Positions 25,561 through 34,661 of a stretch of DNA of 64,000 bases are shown here, in pieces; the stretch's first letter is position 1; the number at the start of each line of letters is the position of its first letter. The notes beneath the pieces were generated by a model that saw only the letters and a list, made by a program, of their open reading frames with translations, had not been told where the DNA came from and did no database searches. The position numbers were made by a program, and so were the translations under genes. Where the stretch lies: contig NZ_CP016033.1 of assembly GCF_001663175.1 (NCBI RefSeq), positions 930,001-994,000 on the forward strand. The letters are read 5' to 3'. This DNA comes from Erythrobacter neustonensis (GTDB taxonomy: Bacteria > Pseudomonadota > Alphaproteobacteria > Sphingomonadales > Sphingomonadaceae).

Positions 25561-25975
25561 CGACCGCCTCGGTCACCGGCCGGATCAGATCGGGGCCGAG
25601 GAAATCGAGGATCGCATTCTGCACCGAATGCGGCACATCCCCGCCCGCCGCCTCGGTGATCTGTGCGAACATCCGCGGAATATTGCGCCCGTCGAAAAAC
25701 CGCATCCGCCAAGCGGCAAACGCCGCGCGCTCGGTTGGCCGGTCGTCGATCATTTCGATCTGGCGGTGCCGCGGATCGCGGCGGATGCTTTCGAATGCGG
25801 CGGTGAGCTTCAAAGCCTCGCCTTCGAGCACCTGGAATATCCGCTCGTCGATCCGCAGCATAAAACCGCACAGTCCGCGCGTTTCGTTGGCGGCACGGAT
25901 CAAGTATACGAGCCGAAACATCTCCACCCGGTCGAGATCGGGCGCCGCGAGGCTCTGATAGATGATTCTGCGCAT
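25499..25975 (-). CDS. BLUF-domain blue-light sensor (short), copy 1
   Basis: 158 residues. A FAD-binding BLUF domain covers residues 1-95. Photocycle residues can be matched: Tyr6 (I-I-Y-Q-S), Asn30 (A-A-N-E-T-R-G), Gln48 (F-Q-V-L-E-G), Trp89 and Met91. BLUF proteins sense blue light through a flavin hydrogen-bond switch and usually signal by protein contact. The remaining 60 residues carry no recognised output domain. The ATG is chosen because the domain starts immediately; an upstream in-frame ATG would add 26 unrelated residues. The C-terminus overlaps the SnoaL-like gene antisense, so the exact 3' end is less certain. Confidence 0.85.
   Translation of the reverse strand: MRRIIYQSLAAPDLDRVEMFRLVYLIRAANETRGLCGFMLRIDERIFQVLEGEALKLTAAFESIRRDPRHRQIEMIDDRPTERAAFAAWRMRFFDGRNIPRMFAQITEAAGGDVPHSVQNAILDFLGPDLIRPVTEAVATPALPLLTEAAPPLSPRPC
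25734..25734. other. No separate feature: interior of BLUF copy 1
   Basis: This point is listed only to state that the overlapping plus-strand reading here is not regarded as a gene. Confidence 0.1.
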
Positions 25976-26036
25976 GGCAGGCCCCCTTGCTGATCCGAGG
26001 GGGATTTTACGCGCAGCAGCGCTGCAAGGTGCCTTT

Positions 26037-26070
26037 CCGGGGCCTAGGGACAATTCCCTATGCTCCCCGG
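26037..26070. promoter_or_regulatory. Inverted repeat between the two BLUF genes
   Basis: Perfect TAGGGA-CAAT-TCCCTA (26045-26060) nested inside CCGGGG (26037-26042) and CCCCGG (26065-26070), in the 115-bp gap and 62-95 bp upstream of the first BLUF start. No T-run, so an operator or mRNA hairpin is more likely than an intrinsic terminator. Confidence 0.35.
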
Positions 26071-26090
26071 CGGACGTTTCATTCCGGGGG

Positions 26091-26483
26091 TCAGTTCAGA
26101 ACCGCGAAATTGACGATCATCTTGCGCAGATCGGGCTCCAGCCCTTCGGGCAATTCGCGTTCGAGCATATCGCGCCGATTGGCGATGCTTTCGGCAATCA
26201 ACACGCGTTTCATCGCCCAATCGGGGCAGGCGCGCGCTTCGATCGTGCGCTTGTCGAGCACCGAGACCCCCGAATGGCGCGGATCGGCGGTGATCGTGTC
26301 CATCAACGCGGTCACCTCGCGCTCCTCTCCTTCAAGCAGTTGGAGGAAGTTGCGGCCATTGAACAGCAGCAGCCCCGTGATCCCGCGTTCCGGGTTGTTC
26401 CGCGCGCTCGCAGCGAGGATGGCGTCCACCTCCTCGCGCGGCAGGGTCGGCGCGGTGCTGATGTAAAGATACTGACTGAGCAC
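26091..26483 (-). CDS. BLUF-domain blue-light sensor (short), copy 2
   Basis: 130 residues, a canonical short BLUF protein. Tyr7 (Y-L-Y-I-S), Asn30 (N-N-P-E-R-G-I-T-G), Gln48 (F-L-Q-L-L-E-G), Trp89 and Met91 are all at expected positions, so the flavin photoswitch should be intact. After the domain are two C-terminal helices (E-S-I-A-N-R-R-D-M-L-E-R and the last 20 residues) and no output domain. It is related to but clearly diverged from the first copy 115 bp downstream. The stop of the rho gene is on the other side, 50 bp upstream of this gene's start. Confidence 0.92.
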   Translation of the reverse strand: MLSQYLYISTAPTLPREEVDAILAASARNNPERGITGLLLFNGRNFLQLLEGEEREVTALMDTITADPRHSGVSVLDKRTIEARACPDWAMKRVLIAESIANRRDMLERELPEGLEPDLRKMIVNFAVLN

Positions 26484-26532
26484 GTAATCCCGTCCGTCCG
26501 TCTGCGGCCCGACCCCCCGGCCCGTTGATGAT

Positions 26533-27798
<1,266 letters not shown>

Positions 27799-27989
27799 TG
27801 TGTCAGTGTTCCGAAAGTCTTGAAATTGGCCGGTCGGTCAGTGCCGCCCGTGGCAGGCGGTGCCCCTGTGGCGGGGCTGGGCTTGGAGAAAGCAGACCAT
27901 AGGCGCGCGGGTTGACGCTCCGCCTACCGGAAAGGTGTGATCGAAATAGATGCCCCCGCGTTCGAGGTCAATTGTCCAAATGGGGTGCG

Positions 27990-28433
27990 TCAGAAGGGCT
28001 TGAGATAGACCAGCAGCACGATCAGCACGAGCAACAGGCCCGGCACCTCGCCGATCATCCGCAGCGTCTTTTCGGACAGCGGGCGTTCGCCCCGCGCCAT
28101 CTTCTTCGTCTGCGCGACCAGCCAGCCATGATAGCCGGTCAGCACCAGCACCAGCGTCAGCTTGGCGTGCAGCCAGCCCGAGGCGAACCACCCGCCGCCG
28201 TAAGCCATGCTCAACCCAAGCACCCAGACGATGATCAGTGAAGGCGTGAGGATGATTGTGCGCAGCTTGCCCATCCGCGTCGCCCACTTTGCTTCGCCGG
28301 GCGAACCGGGCAGGTGGTCGAGCATGTAGATGCACTGGCGCGGCAGCATGAACAGCCCGGCAAGCCAGAACACCATGAAGATCACATGGCCCGATTTCAG
28401 GAACAGATAGATCGACGAAAGCAATTCCTGCAT
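27990..28433 (-). CDS. hemJ: Protoporphyrinogen IX oxidase HemJ (CopD-like membrane protein)
   Basis: 147 residues with four predicted membrane helices. The conserved histidine in L-K-S-G-H-V-I-F-M-V (residue 16) and the W-L-H-A-K-L motif (His near 89) are HemJ signatures; they bind haem in the characterised enzyme. HemJ oxidises protoporphyrinogen IX to protoporphyrin IX in alphaproteobacteria lacking HemG/HemY. It lies 4 bp after hemE, so the two form a late haem-synthesis operon. Confidence 0.93.
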   Translation of the reverse strand: MQELLSSIYLFLKSGHVIFMVFWLAGLFMLPRQCIYMLDHLPGSPGEAKWATRMGKLRTIILTPSLIIVWVLGLSMAYGGGWFASGWLHAKLTLVLVLTGYHGWLVAQTKKMARGERPLSEKTLRMIGEVPGLLLVLIVLLVYLKPF

Positions 28434-28437
28434 CGTT

Positions 28438-29454
28438 TCAGCCTCTTAACGCGCGAAGCAATTCCTCGACGTGGGGAATGGGGGTGAACTGCCCGATTCC
28501 GTGGCCAAGGTTAAAGACATGGGGGCGATCCTCGAAGGCATCGACGATCGTTTTGACCCGCGCGGCCATTGCCGGGCCGCCCGCTTCGAGCAGCAGCGGA
28601 TCGAAATTGCCCTGCACCGGCATTCCGGCAGGCAGGCTGGCATGGGCCCAGGCGGGGTCGAGCGTCTCGTCAAGCCCGACCGCGTCCACCCCGGTTTCGC
28701 GCGCATAGGCGGGCAGCTTCGCGCCCGAACCTTTCGGGAAGCCGATCACGGGCGTATCGGGGTGCGACTGCTTCAGTTTGGCAGTGATCGCGGCGTTGGG
28801 TGCGATCACCCATTTTTCGAACTGGTCGGGCGCGAGGCTCCCTGCCCAGCTATCGAACAATTGCACCGCTTCCGCGCCGGCATCTATCTGACCGCGCAGA
28901 TAGACCACCGACACCTCGACGATCGCATCGATGATCGCCTGCATCCGCGCAGGATCGCGGTAGGCAAGCAGCCGCGCTGCGCCCTGATCCTTGGAGCCCT
29001 GACCTGCGATCATGTAGGTCGCGACCGTCCAGGGGCTCCCCGCAAAGCCGAGCATGGTCACCTGCGGCCCGATCATCGCCCGCGTGCGGCGCACGGTTTC
29101 GTAAACCGGCTCGAACCGCTCGAACGCGGGGGTGAAGCTGTCGAGCTCGACCTCGAGCAGGGTGGGTGAGAGATGCGGCCCTTCCCCGGCGAGAAATTGC
29201 AGCCCCTGCCCCATCGCGTGCGGCACGATCAGGATGTCGGAAAACAGGATCGCCCCGTCGAACCCGAACCGCCGCAGAGGCTGAACCGTGATCTCGGCAG
29301 CGGCCTCGCTGTCATAGACGAGCTCGAGAAAGCCGCCCTTGTCCGCACGAAGTTCCCGATATTCAGGCAGATAGCGCCCGGCCTGACGCATCAGCCATAC
29401 GGGCGGCACAGGTTGGCGGTGACCTTTGAGCGTGTCGAGAAGCGGACCGGGCAT
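28438..29454 (-). CDS. hemE: Uroporphyrinogen decarboxylase
   Basis: 338 residues. The N-terminal signature P-V-W-L-M-R-Q-A-G-R-Y-L-P-E-Y-R is at 18-33 and G-F-A-G-S-P-W-T near 135-142; these bind the tetrapyrrole carboxylates. The enzyme removes four acetate carboxyls from uroporphyrinogen III to give coproporphyrinogen III. The gene reads away from the predicted origin, as hemE does beside the Caulobacter origin, and is followed by hemJ after 4 bp. Its promoter must lie inside the origin region, so transcription and initiation may influence each other. Confidence 0.97.
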   Translation of the reverse strand: MPGPLLDTLKGHRQPVPPVWLMRQAGRYLPEYRELRADKGGFLELVYDSEAAAEITVQPLRRFGFDGAILFSDILIVPHAMGQGLQFLAGEGPHLSPTLLEVELDSFTPAFERFEPVYETVRRTRAMIGPQVTMLGFAGSPWTVATYMIAGQGSKDQGAARLLAYRDPARMQAIIDAIVEVSVVYLRGQIDAGAEAVQLFDSWAGSLAPDQFEKWVIAPNAAITAKLKQSHPDTPVIGFPKGSGAKLPAYARETGVDAVGLDETLDPAWAHASLPAGMPVQGNFDPLLLEAGGPAMAARVKTIVDAFEDRPHVFNLGHGIGQFTPIPHVEELLRALRG

Positions 29455-29766
29455 AGGGCTCCTTAAAACAAAAAAAAGAGATTCTTAAAGGATTGATGGA
29501 GTCTGTTGGCCCTGTGGAAAGCGGGAATTACCGGGCTCTGCCCGATTGCCCCCAGAATGTCCCCCTGACTCCTGCCCCATCGAATCCGCACGGATTGGAC
29601 GTCAAGCTGGCTTTATCCTCGTTCTTCACAGGCTGTCGACAAAACTTGTCCCGTGTGCACAAATACCCCTGTGAAAAGGCCGGGAGCGGGTATGAAAAAG
29701 CGTCCCCAGCTTGTCCGCATCCTCCTCCCGTGGTTTATGCCGCGATCTGTCCACAGGCTGCCCTGC
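29455..29766. other. oriC: Predicted chromosomal replication origin (oriC) between hemE and ppsR
   Basis: A 312-bp gene-free stretch flanked by divergent hemE and ppsR, the position of the origin in Caulobacter-type chromosomes. An A-rich tract with flanking TTAA elements at 29461-29490 is a candidate unwinding element. DnaA-box-like 9-mers (consensus TTATNCACA) are 29513-29521 (minus, CTTTCCACA), 29613-29621 (TTATCCTCG), 29622-29630 (TTCTTCACA, best, one mismatch), 29653-29661 (GTGTGCACA), 29670-29678 (minus, CTTTTCACA) and 29747-29755 (CTGTCCACA). No full CtrA box was seen. parAB and a parS cluster lie 5-10 kb to the left. Strong by context, moderate by motif. Confidence 0.78.
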
Positions 29767-30612
29767 ATGAACCGACTCAATCTGCATCTGGTGTCGGATT
29801 CGACCGGCGAGACCCTCGAAATGATCGCCAAGGCGGCGCTGGCGCAGTTCGATAACCCGACAGTGAGCCGCCATTTCTGGCCGATGGTGCGCTCGCTCCA
29901 GCATCTCGATCGGATCGTTCCCGAGCTCGCCGCGCATCCGGGGCTGGTATTCTATACGCTGGTGAACCCCGACACGCGCACGCGGCTGGAGGAGCATTGC
30001 CGCATGCTGGGCCTGCCCGCGGTCCCCGTGCTCGATCAGGTCACCGCCGCGCTCGAGGCGCAGCTTGGCCAGGCCGCGCAGGGGCGCCCGGGTCGCCAGC
30101 ACATGATGGACGAGAATTACTTCAAACGCGTCGAGGCGATCCAGTACACGATCGCGCATGACGATGGCCTTGCGCACGAGGATTGGGAGGAAGCCGATAT
30201 CCTCCTGGTGGGTGTATCGCGTTCATCGAAAACGCCGACCTCGATCTATCTCGCCAACCGCGGCTACAAGGTCGCCAATATTCCGCTCGTGGTTGAAAGC
30301 CCCCCGCCCCAGACTTTGTACCGGCTGCGGCATCCGCTGGTGGTGGGCCTGACCACCAGCCCTGAACGGCTGATCCAGATCCGCCGCAACCGTCTGCTGT
30401 CGCTCAACGAAGCGACCGAAACCGCCTATGTCGACAACGACAAGGTCAAGGCCGAGCTGCAATTCGCGCGGCGATTGTTCGGCGACAATGGCTGGCCGGT
30501 GATCGACGTCACCCGACGCTCGATCGAGGAGACCGCCGCGGCGATCATCCGTCTGGCGCAGGACCGCGACCGCAAACCCGCCAGCGAAGGCGGCACGGGA
30601 AAACCGATATGA
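29767..30612 (+). CDS. ppsR: Pyruvate, phosphate dikinase regulatory protein (PPSR, DUF299)
   Basis: 281 residues; the start at M-N-R-L-N-L-H-L-V is chosen because homology begins there (an ATG 38 codons upstream lies in the presumed origin). The P-loop-like motif G-V-S-R-S-S-K-T-P-T-S is near 152-162, and S-D-S-T-G-E-T at 11-17 is the family opening. Homologues are bifunctional serine/threonine kinase and pyrophosphorylase enzymes that switch PPDK or PEP synthase off and on. It overlaps maf by four bases and begins the rightward origin-flanking operon. Confidence 0.93.
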   Translation: MNRLNLHLVSDSTGETLEMIAKAALAQFDNPTVSRHFWPMVRSLQHLDRIVPELAAHPGLVFYTLVNPDTRTRLEEHCRMLGLPAVPVLDQVTAALEAQLGQAAQGRPGRQHMMDENYFKRVEAIQYTIAHDDGLAHEDWEEADILLVGVSRSSKTPTSIYLANRGYKVANIPLVVESPPPQTLYRLRHPLVVGLTTSPERLIQIRRNRLLSLNEATETAYVDNDKVKAELQFARRLFGDNGWPVIDVTRRSIEETAAAIIRLAQDRDRKPASEGGTGKPI

Positions 30613-31196
30613 CACTTGTTCTTGCCAGCAAATCCGCTTCGCGCCGCGCGATGCTCGACGCCGCAGGGGTCGCCTATCTGAGCATCCCCGCCGATATCGA
30701 CGAGCGCGCGGTCGAAGCCGGGCTGCACGGCGCCCTGCCCGCCGACATTGCCGAGGCGCTGAGCGTCGCCAAGGCGGCGGCGGTGGCCGCAGATCACCCG
30801 GATGCGCTGGTGCTGGGGTCGGATTCGCTGGTGGTGTGCGATCGCCGCCGCTTCGACAAGCCTGCAAGCCGTGAAGAGGCCGCCGAGCATCTGCGGTTCT
30901 TCTCGGGCCGGGTGATCGAGCTTCATTCGGCAGCGGCACTGGTGAAGGACGGCGGCTGCGTGTGGAGCCATGCGAGCCTCGCGCGGCTTCGGGTGCGCGC
31001 GCTTTCGGAGGAATTCATCGAACATTATCTTGGCCTTGAATGGCCCGCGATCGGCCACACGGTCGGCGCGTTCAGGATCGAGGGGCCGGGGGTGCAATTG
31101 TTCGATTCGATCGAGGGCGACCAGTTCACCGTGCTCGGCATGCCACTGCTGCCACTGCTCGGCGCGCTGCGCGAAGAGGGAGTGCTGATCGCATGA
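30609..31196 (+). CDS. maf: Maf-family nucleotide pyrophosphatase
   Basis: 195 residues. The Maf signature L-A-S-K-S-A-S-R-R-A-M-L is at 4-15, with the conserved D-S-L-V near 75 and S-G-R-V-I-E-L-H-S-A near 99. Maf proteins hydrolyse m7GTP/m5UTP or canonical NTPs and act as house-cleaning pyrophosphatases; which nucleotide applies here is not readable. ATGA overlaps on both sides (ppsR and aroE). Confidence 0.93.
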   Translation: MTLVLASKSASRRAMLDAAGVAYLSIPADIDERAVEAGLHGALPADIAEALSVAKAAAVAADHPDALVLGSDSLVVCDRRRFDKPASREEAAEHLRFFSGRVIELHSAAALVKDGGCVWSHASLARLRVRALSEEFIEHYLGLEWPAIGHTVGAFRIEGPGVQLFDSIEGDQFTVLGMPLLPLLGALREEGVLIA

Positions 31197-32050
31197 CCAG
31201 GCCCTATGCCGAGGTGATCGGCGATCCGATCGCACAATCGAAATCGCCCGCGATCCACGGGTTCTGGCTCGAAAAGCTCGGGATCGATGCCGAATATCGC
31301 GCGTGCTATGTCACAGCGGAGCAATTGCCCGATTACCTTGCCGCGCGGCGCGGCGATCCCGATTGGCGCGGGTGCAATGTCACCATGCCGCACAAACAGG
31401 CGGTGATCGGGCTCTTGGGGCGGATCGATCCGCTGGCGCAGAGCATCGGTGCGGTCAACACCATTACCCGCGCGGGCGACGGTGCGCTGGTAGGCAGCAA
31501 CACCGATGCCGCAGGCTTTCTCGAACCGCTCGCCGACGATCTTGCCGCGACGCATTATTTCCGCATGGCACGGATCATCGGCACCGGCGGCGCGGCGCGC
31601 GCGGTGATCGCGGCGCTGGCGGATAAGGGCTTTACGCTGGTGGTCGCGGGCCGCGATCCGGGCAAGGCGCGCGCGCTGCTCGATGAACTTGCCGCGGGCG
31701 GAGAGCATCACGCGATCGCGCTCAGCCATTTTGCCGATCCCACCGACTTCGCCTTCGACGACCGCGAGGCGTGTCTCGATCTCGTTATCAACGCCTCCAG
31801 CCTCGGGATGGTGGGGCAGCCCCCCCTGCCCTTCGACTGGAGCCACGCCCCGCCCGGCAGCATCGCCTATGACATCGTCACCGCGCCGCGCGACACGCCG
31901 TTCCTGCAAGGCGCGCGCGCGAAGGGGCTACGCACGGTCGACGGGCTCGCCATGCTGATCGGCCAGGCCGCCGCGGCGTTCGAAAAGTTCTTCGGCAAAT
32001 CCCCGCCGCGCGAACATGATGCGGCCTTGCGCGAAATGCTCACCCGATGA
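31193..32050 (+). CDS. aroE: Shikimate dehydrogenase
   Basis: 285 residues. Shikimate-binding S-K-S-P-A-I-H-G-F-W (17-26) and catalytic K-Q in N-V-T-M-P-H-K-Q-A-V (61-70) are present; the NADP loop is G-T-G-G-A-A-R-A near 130-137. It reduces 3-dehydroshikimate to shikimate in aromatic amino-acid synthesis. Coupled by 4-bp overlaps to maf and coaE. Confidence 0.96.
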   Translation: MTRPYAEVIGDPIAQSKSPAIHGFWLEKLGIDAEYRACYVTAEQLPDYLAARRGDPDWRGCNVTMPHKQAVIGLLGRIDPLAQSIGAVNTITRAGDGALVGSNTDAAGFLEPLADDLAATHYFRMARIIGTGGAARAVIAALADKGFTLVVAGRDPGKARALLDELAAGGEHHAIALSHFADPTDFAFDDREACLDLVINASSLGMVGQPPLPFDWSHAPPGSIAYDIVTAPRDTPFLQGARAKGLRTVDGLAMLIGQAAAAFEKFFGKSPPREHDAALREMLTR

Positions 32051-32631
32051 GCGGGCCGAAGATCATCGGCCTGACCGGAAGCATCGGCATGGGCAAGTCG
32101 ACCGTCGCCGCGATGTTTGCAGAGGCCGGCATTCCGGTGTTCGATGCCGATGCCGAGGTGCGCGCAATGCAGGGCCCCGGCGGCGAATTGCTGCCCGCGA
32201 TCGAAGCGGCCTTCCCCGGATCGACCGGCGCGACCGGGGTCGACCGCGATGCGTTGGGCAAGACCGTGTTTGCCGACAAATCGGCGCTCGCCCGGCTCGA
32301 GGCCATCGTCCATCCAGCGGTGGTGACAAAACGTGCTGCCTTTCTTGCGGCGAATGCGGGCAAGCGCGCGGTGGTGTTCGATATCCCGCTCTTGTTCGAA
32401 CGCGGCGGGCACGAAGCGGTCGATCTGGTCGTCGTCGTCTCCGCACCTGCCGATGTGCAGCGTGCGCGGGTGCTGGCGCGGCCGGGGATGACCACGGAGA
32501 AATTCGAACACATTCTGGGCCTGCAATTACCCGATGCCGACAAGCGCGCGCGCGCCGATCACGTGATCGACACCAGCCTTTCGATGGCGCAAACGCGCGC
32601 ACAGGTAGAAGCGCTGATTGCGGCGCTGTGA
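32047..32631 (+). CDS. coaE: Dephospho-CoA kinase
   Basis: 194 residues with Walker A G-S-I-G-M-G-K-S near 11-18, D-A-D near 36, and H-P-A-V near 96 that begins the substrate lid. Phosphorylates dephospho-CoA to CoA, the last step of CoA synthesis. Part of the maf-aroE-coaE-dnaQ block conserved beside the alphaproteobacterial origin. Confidence 0.97.
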   Translation: MSGPKIIGLTGSIGMGKSTVAAMFAEAGIPVFDADAEVRAMQGPGGELLPAIEAAFPGSTGATGVDRDALGKTVFADKSALARLEAIVHPAVVTKRAAFLAANAGKRAVVFDIPLLFERGGHEAVDLVVVVSAPADVQRARVLARPGMTTEKFEHILGLQLPDADKRARADHVIDTSLSMAQTRAQVEALIAAL

Positions 32632-32680
32632 TCGAAACCAGCCCTTGCAAGAGCCCCGACTTGCGCAGATAGTCCGGCAA

Positions 32681-33385
32681 ATGCGTGAAGTAATTTTCGA
32701 CACCGAAACCACCGGACTCGATCCCAAGACAGGGGACCGGATGGTGGAAATCGGGTGCGTCGAAATGATCGGCCGGGTCGAAACGGGCCGCACCTTCCAC
32801 GCCTATTACAATCCCGACCGCGACATGCCCGCCGAAGCCGAACGCGTCCACGGTTTGAGCGCGGCCTTCCTCGCGTCCAAGCCGCGTTTTGCCGAAGGCG
32901 TCGACGCATTGCTCGACTTCCTCGGCGATGCGCCGCTCGTCGCGCACAATGCGACCTTCGATTTCGGCTTTCTCAACAACGAATTGCAGCTGCTGGGCCG
33001 CGATCCGATCGACATGGGCCGGATGGTCGATACGGTCGCGATCGCGCGCAAGAAGCATCCCGGCGCGAAGCTCAGCCTCGATGCGCTGTGCACGCGCTAC
33101 GGGATCGACCGGAGCCACCGGGTCAAGCACGGCGCGCTGCTCGATGCCGAACTGCTTGCACAGGTCTATGTCGAACTGACCGGCGGGCGGCAGATCGGTC
33201 TGGGTCTTGCCGATGCGCCGGCCGATCCGCTCGGCCCTGCCCCGCTCACCCCCAATGCGCCCTGGCACCGTCCATCCACGGACAGGCCGCGGCGCGAACC
33301 CCGCCTGCATGTTGCCAGCCCGGAGGAGCTGGAACGCCACGCCGCGTTCATCGCGGACATCAAGGGCGCGATCTGGACCAGTTGA
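32681..33385 (+). CDS. dnaQ: DNA polymerase III epsilon subunit (3'-5' proofreading exonuclease)
   Basis: 234 residues. DEDDh exonuclease motifs are V-I-F-D-T-E-T-T-G (4-12), H-N-A-T-F-D-F-G-F-L (near 90-99) and the H-x-A-L-x-D-A motif (near 150-156). It proofreads for the replicative polymerase. The last 60 residues hold the polymerase-binding tail. Starts 49 bp after coaE; the start at M-R-E-V-I-F is picked because the fold begins there. Confidence 0.96.
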   Translation: MREVIFDTETTGLDPKTGDRMVEIGCVEMIGRVETGRTFHAYYNPDRDMPAEAERVHGLSAAFLASKPRFAEGVDALLDFLGDAPLVAHNATFDFGFLNNELQLLGRDPIDMGRMVDTVAIARKKHPGAKLSLDALCTRYGIDRSHRVKHGALLDAELLAQVYVELTGGRQIGLGLADAPADPLGPAPLTPNAPWHRPSTDRPRREPRLHVASPEELERHAAFIADIKGAIWTS

Positions 33386-33445
33386 AGCCCGGCGCGCCAA
33401 TACCACTTCTTTGGCATCCTCATCAGCGACGGAGGACTACGCTTC

Positions 33446-34012
33446 ATGGATATTCGGATTTCAGGCCACCAGATGGACACCGGCAGCGCGTTGCAGACGC
33501 ACGCGACCGATCGGCTCGGCGCGATCGTCGACAAGTATTTCGACCGCGCGATCACCAGCCACGTGACCTTCGGCAAGGCGCCCGGCGGCGCTTTCAGCTG
33601 CGATATCATCACCCATGTGATGCAGGGGCTGATCCTCAAGGCGCAAGGCACTGCGCATGACGTTCACGTCGCCTTCGACAATGCCGCCGCCAAGATCGAA
33701 AAACAGCTGCGCCGCTACAAGCGCCGTTTGACCGACCGCCATGAACAGGCCGACCACGCCCGCGACGAAGAAGAGGCCGCCTACACGATCTTCGCGGTCG
33801 AGGAGGACGAGGAAGAAGAAGTCGTCGCCGATGCCCCGCTGGTGATCGCCGAAACGCGGGTCGACGTGCCCACCGCCAGCGTCGCCGACGCGGTGATGAT
33901 GCTCGATCTCAGGAACACCGGCGCGCTGTTTTTCAAAAATGCTGGCACCGGGCGGCATAATATGGTCTATCGGCGCGCCGACGGCTCGATCGGATGGGTC
34001 GAGCCGAAATAG
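33446..34012 (+). CDS. hpf: Ribosome hibernation promoting factor, long form (HPF/RaiA)
   Basis: 188 residues; ribosome site GACGGAGGA. The N-terminal domain (1-105) carries I-R-I-S-G-H-Q-M-D and the basic R-R-Y-K-R-R-L-T-D-R-H near 90-100 that sits in the ribosomal mRNA channel. After an acidic linker (near 110-125, E-E-D-E-E-E-E) a C-terminal dimerisation domain with A-V-M-M-L-D-L-R-N-T-G-A-L-F-F marks the long form that makes 100S ribosome dimers in stationary phase. Followed by ptsN after 172 bp; the rpoN gene that often precedes this pair is not present. Confidence 0.96.
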   Translation: MDIRISGHQMDTGSALQTHATDRLGAIVDKYFDRAITSHVTFGKAPGGAFSCDIITHVMQGLILKAQGTAHDVHVAFDNAAAKIEKQLRRYKRRLTDRHEQADHARDEEEAAYTIFAVEEDEEEEVVADAPLVIAETRVDVPTASVADAVMMLDLRNTGALFFKNAGTGRHNMVYRRADGSIGWVEPK

Positions 34013-34184
34013 GGCCGCAGCCCGCCTTGTCGTAACGGCAGGGCGCGCTACTTCAAGGTTCACGCGGCGGTAGCAGGAGGGGGCACCGCCTCGGACCGGG
34101 AATGCCTTGGGGGGCATTGCCGGTCTGGACCAAAACCGGTTTGCCAGATGCGGCGAACCGGACTCTTTCGGGATCAGCTTTCTC

Positions 34185-34646
34185 ATGGACGTCAATCTGG
34201 CTCTTTCCCCGCAGGCGATTGCCTTTGCGCGGCTCGACACGAAGCCCAAGGTGCTCGCGCGGATGGCGCAGTTGCTGAGCACGGCTTACGGGATCGACGA
34301 GAGCGAAGTGCTGGAAAACCTCGAGGCGCGCGAGGCGCTGGGCAGCACCGGGTTCGGCCGCGGCGTGGCGATCCCGCACTGCCGCTCGACATCGATCCGG
34401 CGGCCCAGCCTTGCGCTGCTGCGGCTCGAACAGCCGATCGATTTTGCTGCCGCCGATGCGCGGCCTGTCTCGCTGGTGTGCGGGCTGGTGTCGCCCGAGA
34501 ACGCGGGCGCGACGCATCTTCATGCGCTGGCCGCGATTTCGCGGCTGACGCGCGACGAGGCGACGTTGCAGATGCTTGCCGATTCGCCCGATACCGAGGC
34601 GGTCTATGCGCTGCTCACCAACCAGTTGCTGCAAAACGCAGCCTGA
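34185..34646 (+). CDS. ptsN: Nitrogen PTS EIIA protein (PtsN)
   Basis: 153 residues. The phosphorylated histidine is H65 in G-V-A-I-P-H-C-R; the E-x-L-E-x-R-E-x-x-G-S-T-G-F-G-R-G lead-in is typical. EIIA-Ntr is a regulatory phosphoprotein linking nitrogen/carbon status to potassium and stringent-response targets. The ATG is the first after an upstream C-rich gap. Located after hpf as in many proteobacteria. Confidence 0.95.
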   Translation: MDVNLALSPQAIAFARLDTKPKVLARMAQLLSTAYGIDESEVLENLEAREALGSTGFGRGVAIPHCRSTSIRRPSLALLRLEQPIDFAAADARPVSLVCGLVSPENAGATHLHALAAISRLTRDEATLQMLADSPDTEAVYALLTNQLLQNAA

Positions 34647-34661
34647 TCGCGCGACCTTGCA

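Noticed and set aside
25734..25734. A plus-strand small gene overlapping BLUF copy 1
   Set aside because: Several plus-strand frames are open here but none has a domain or ribosome site; the BLUF reading is supported by five matched active-site residues.
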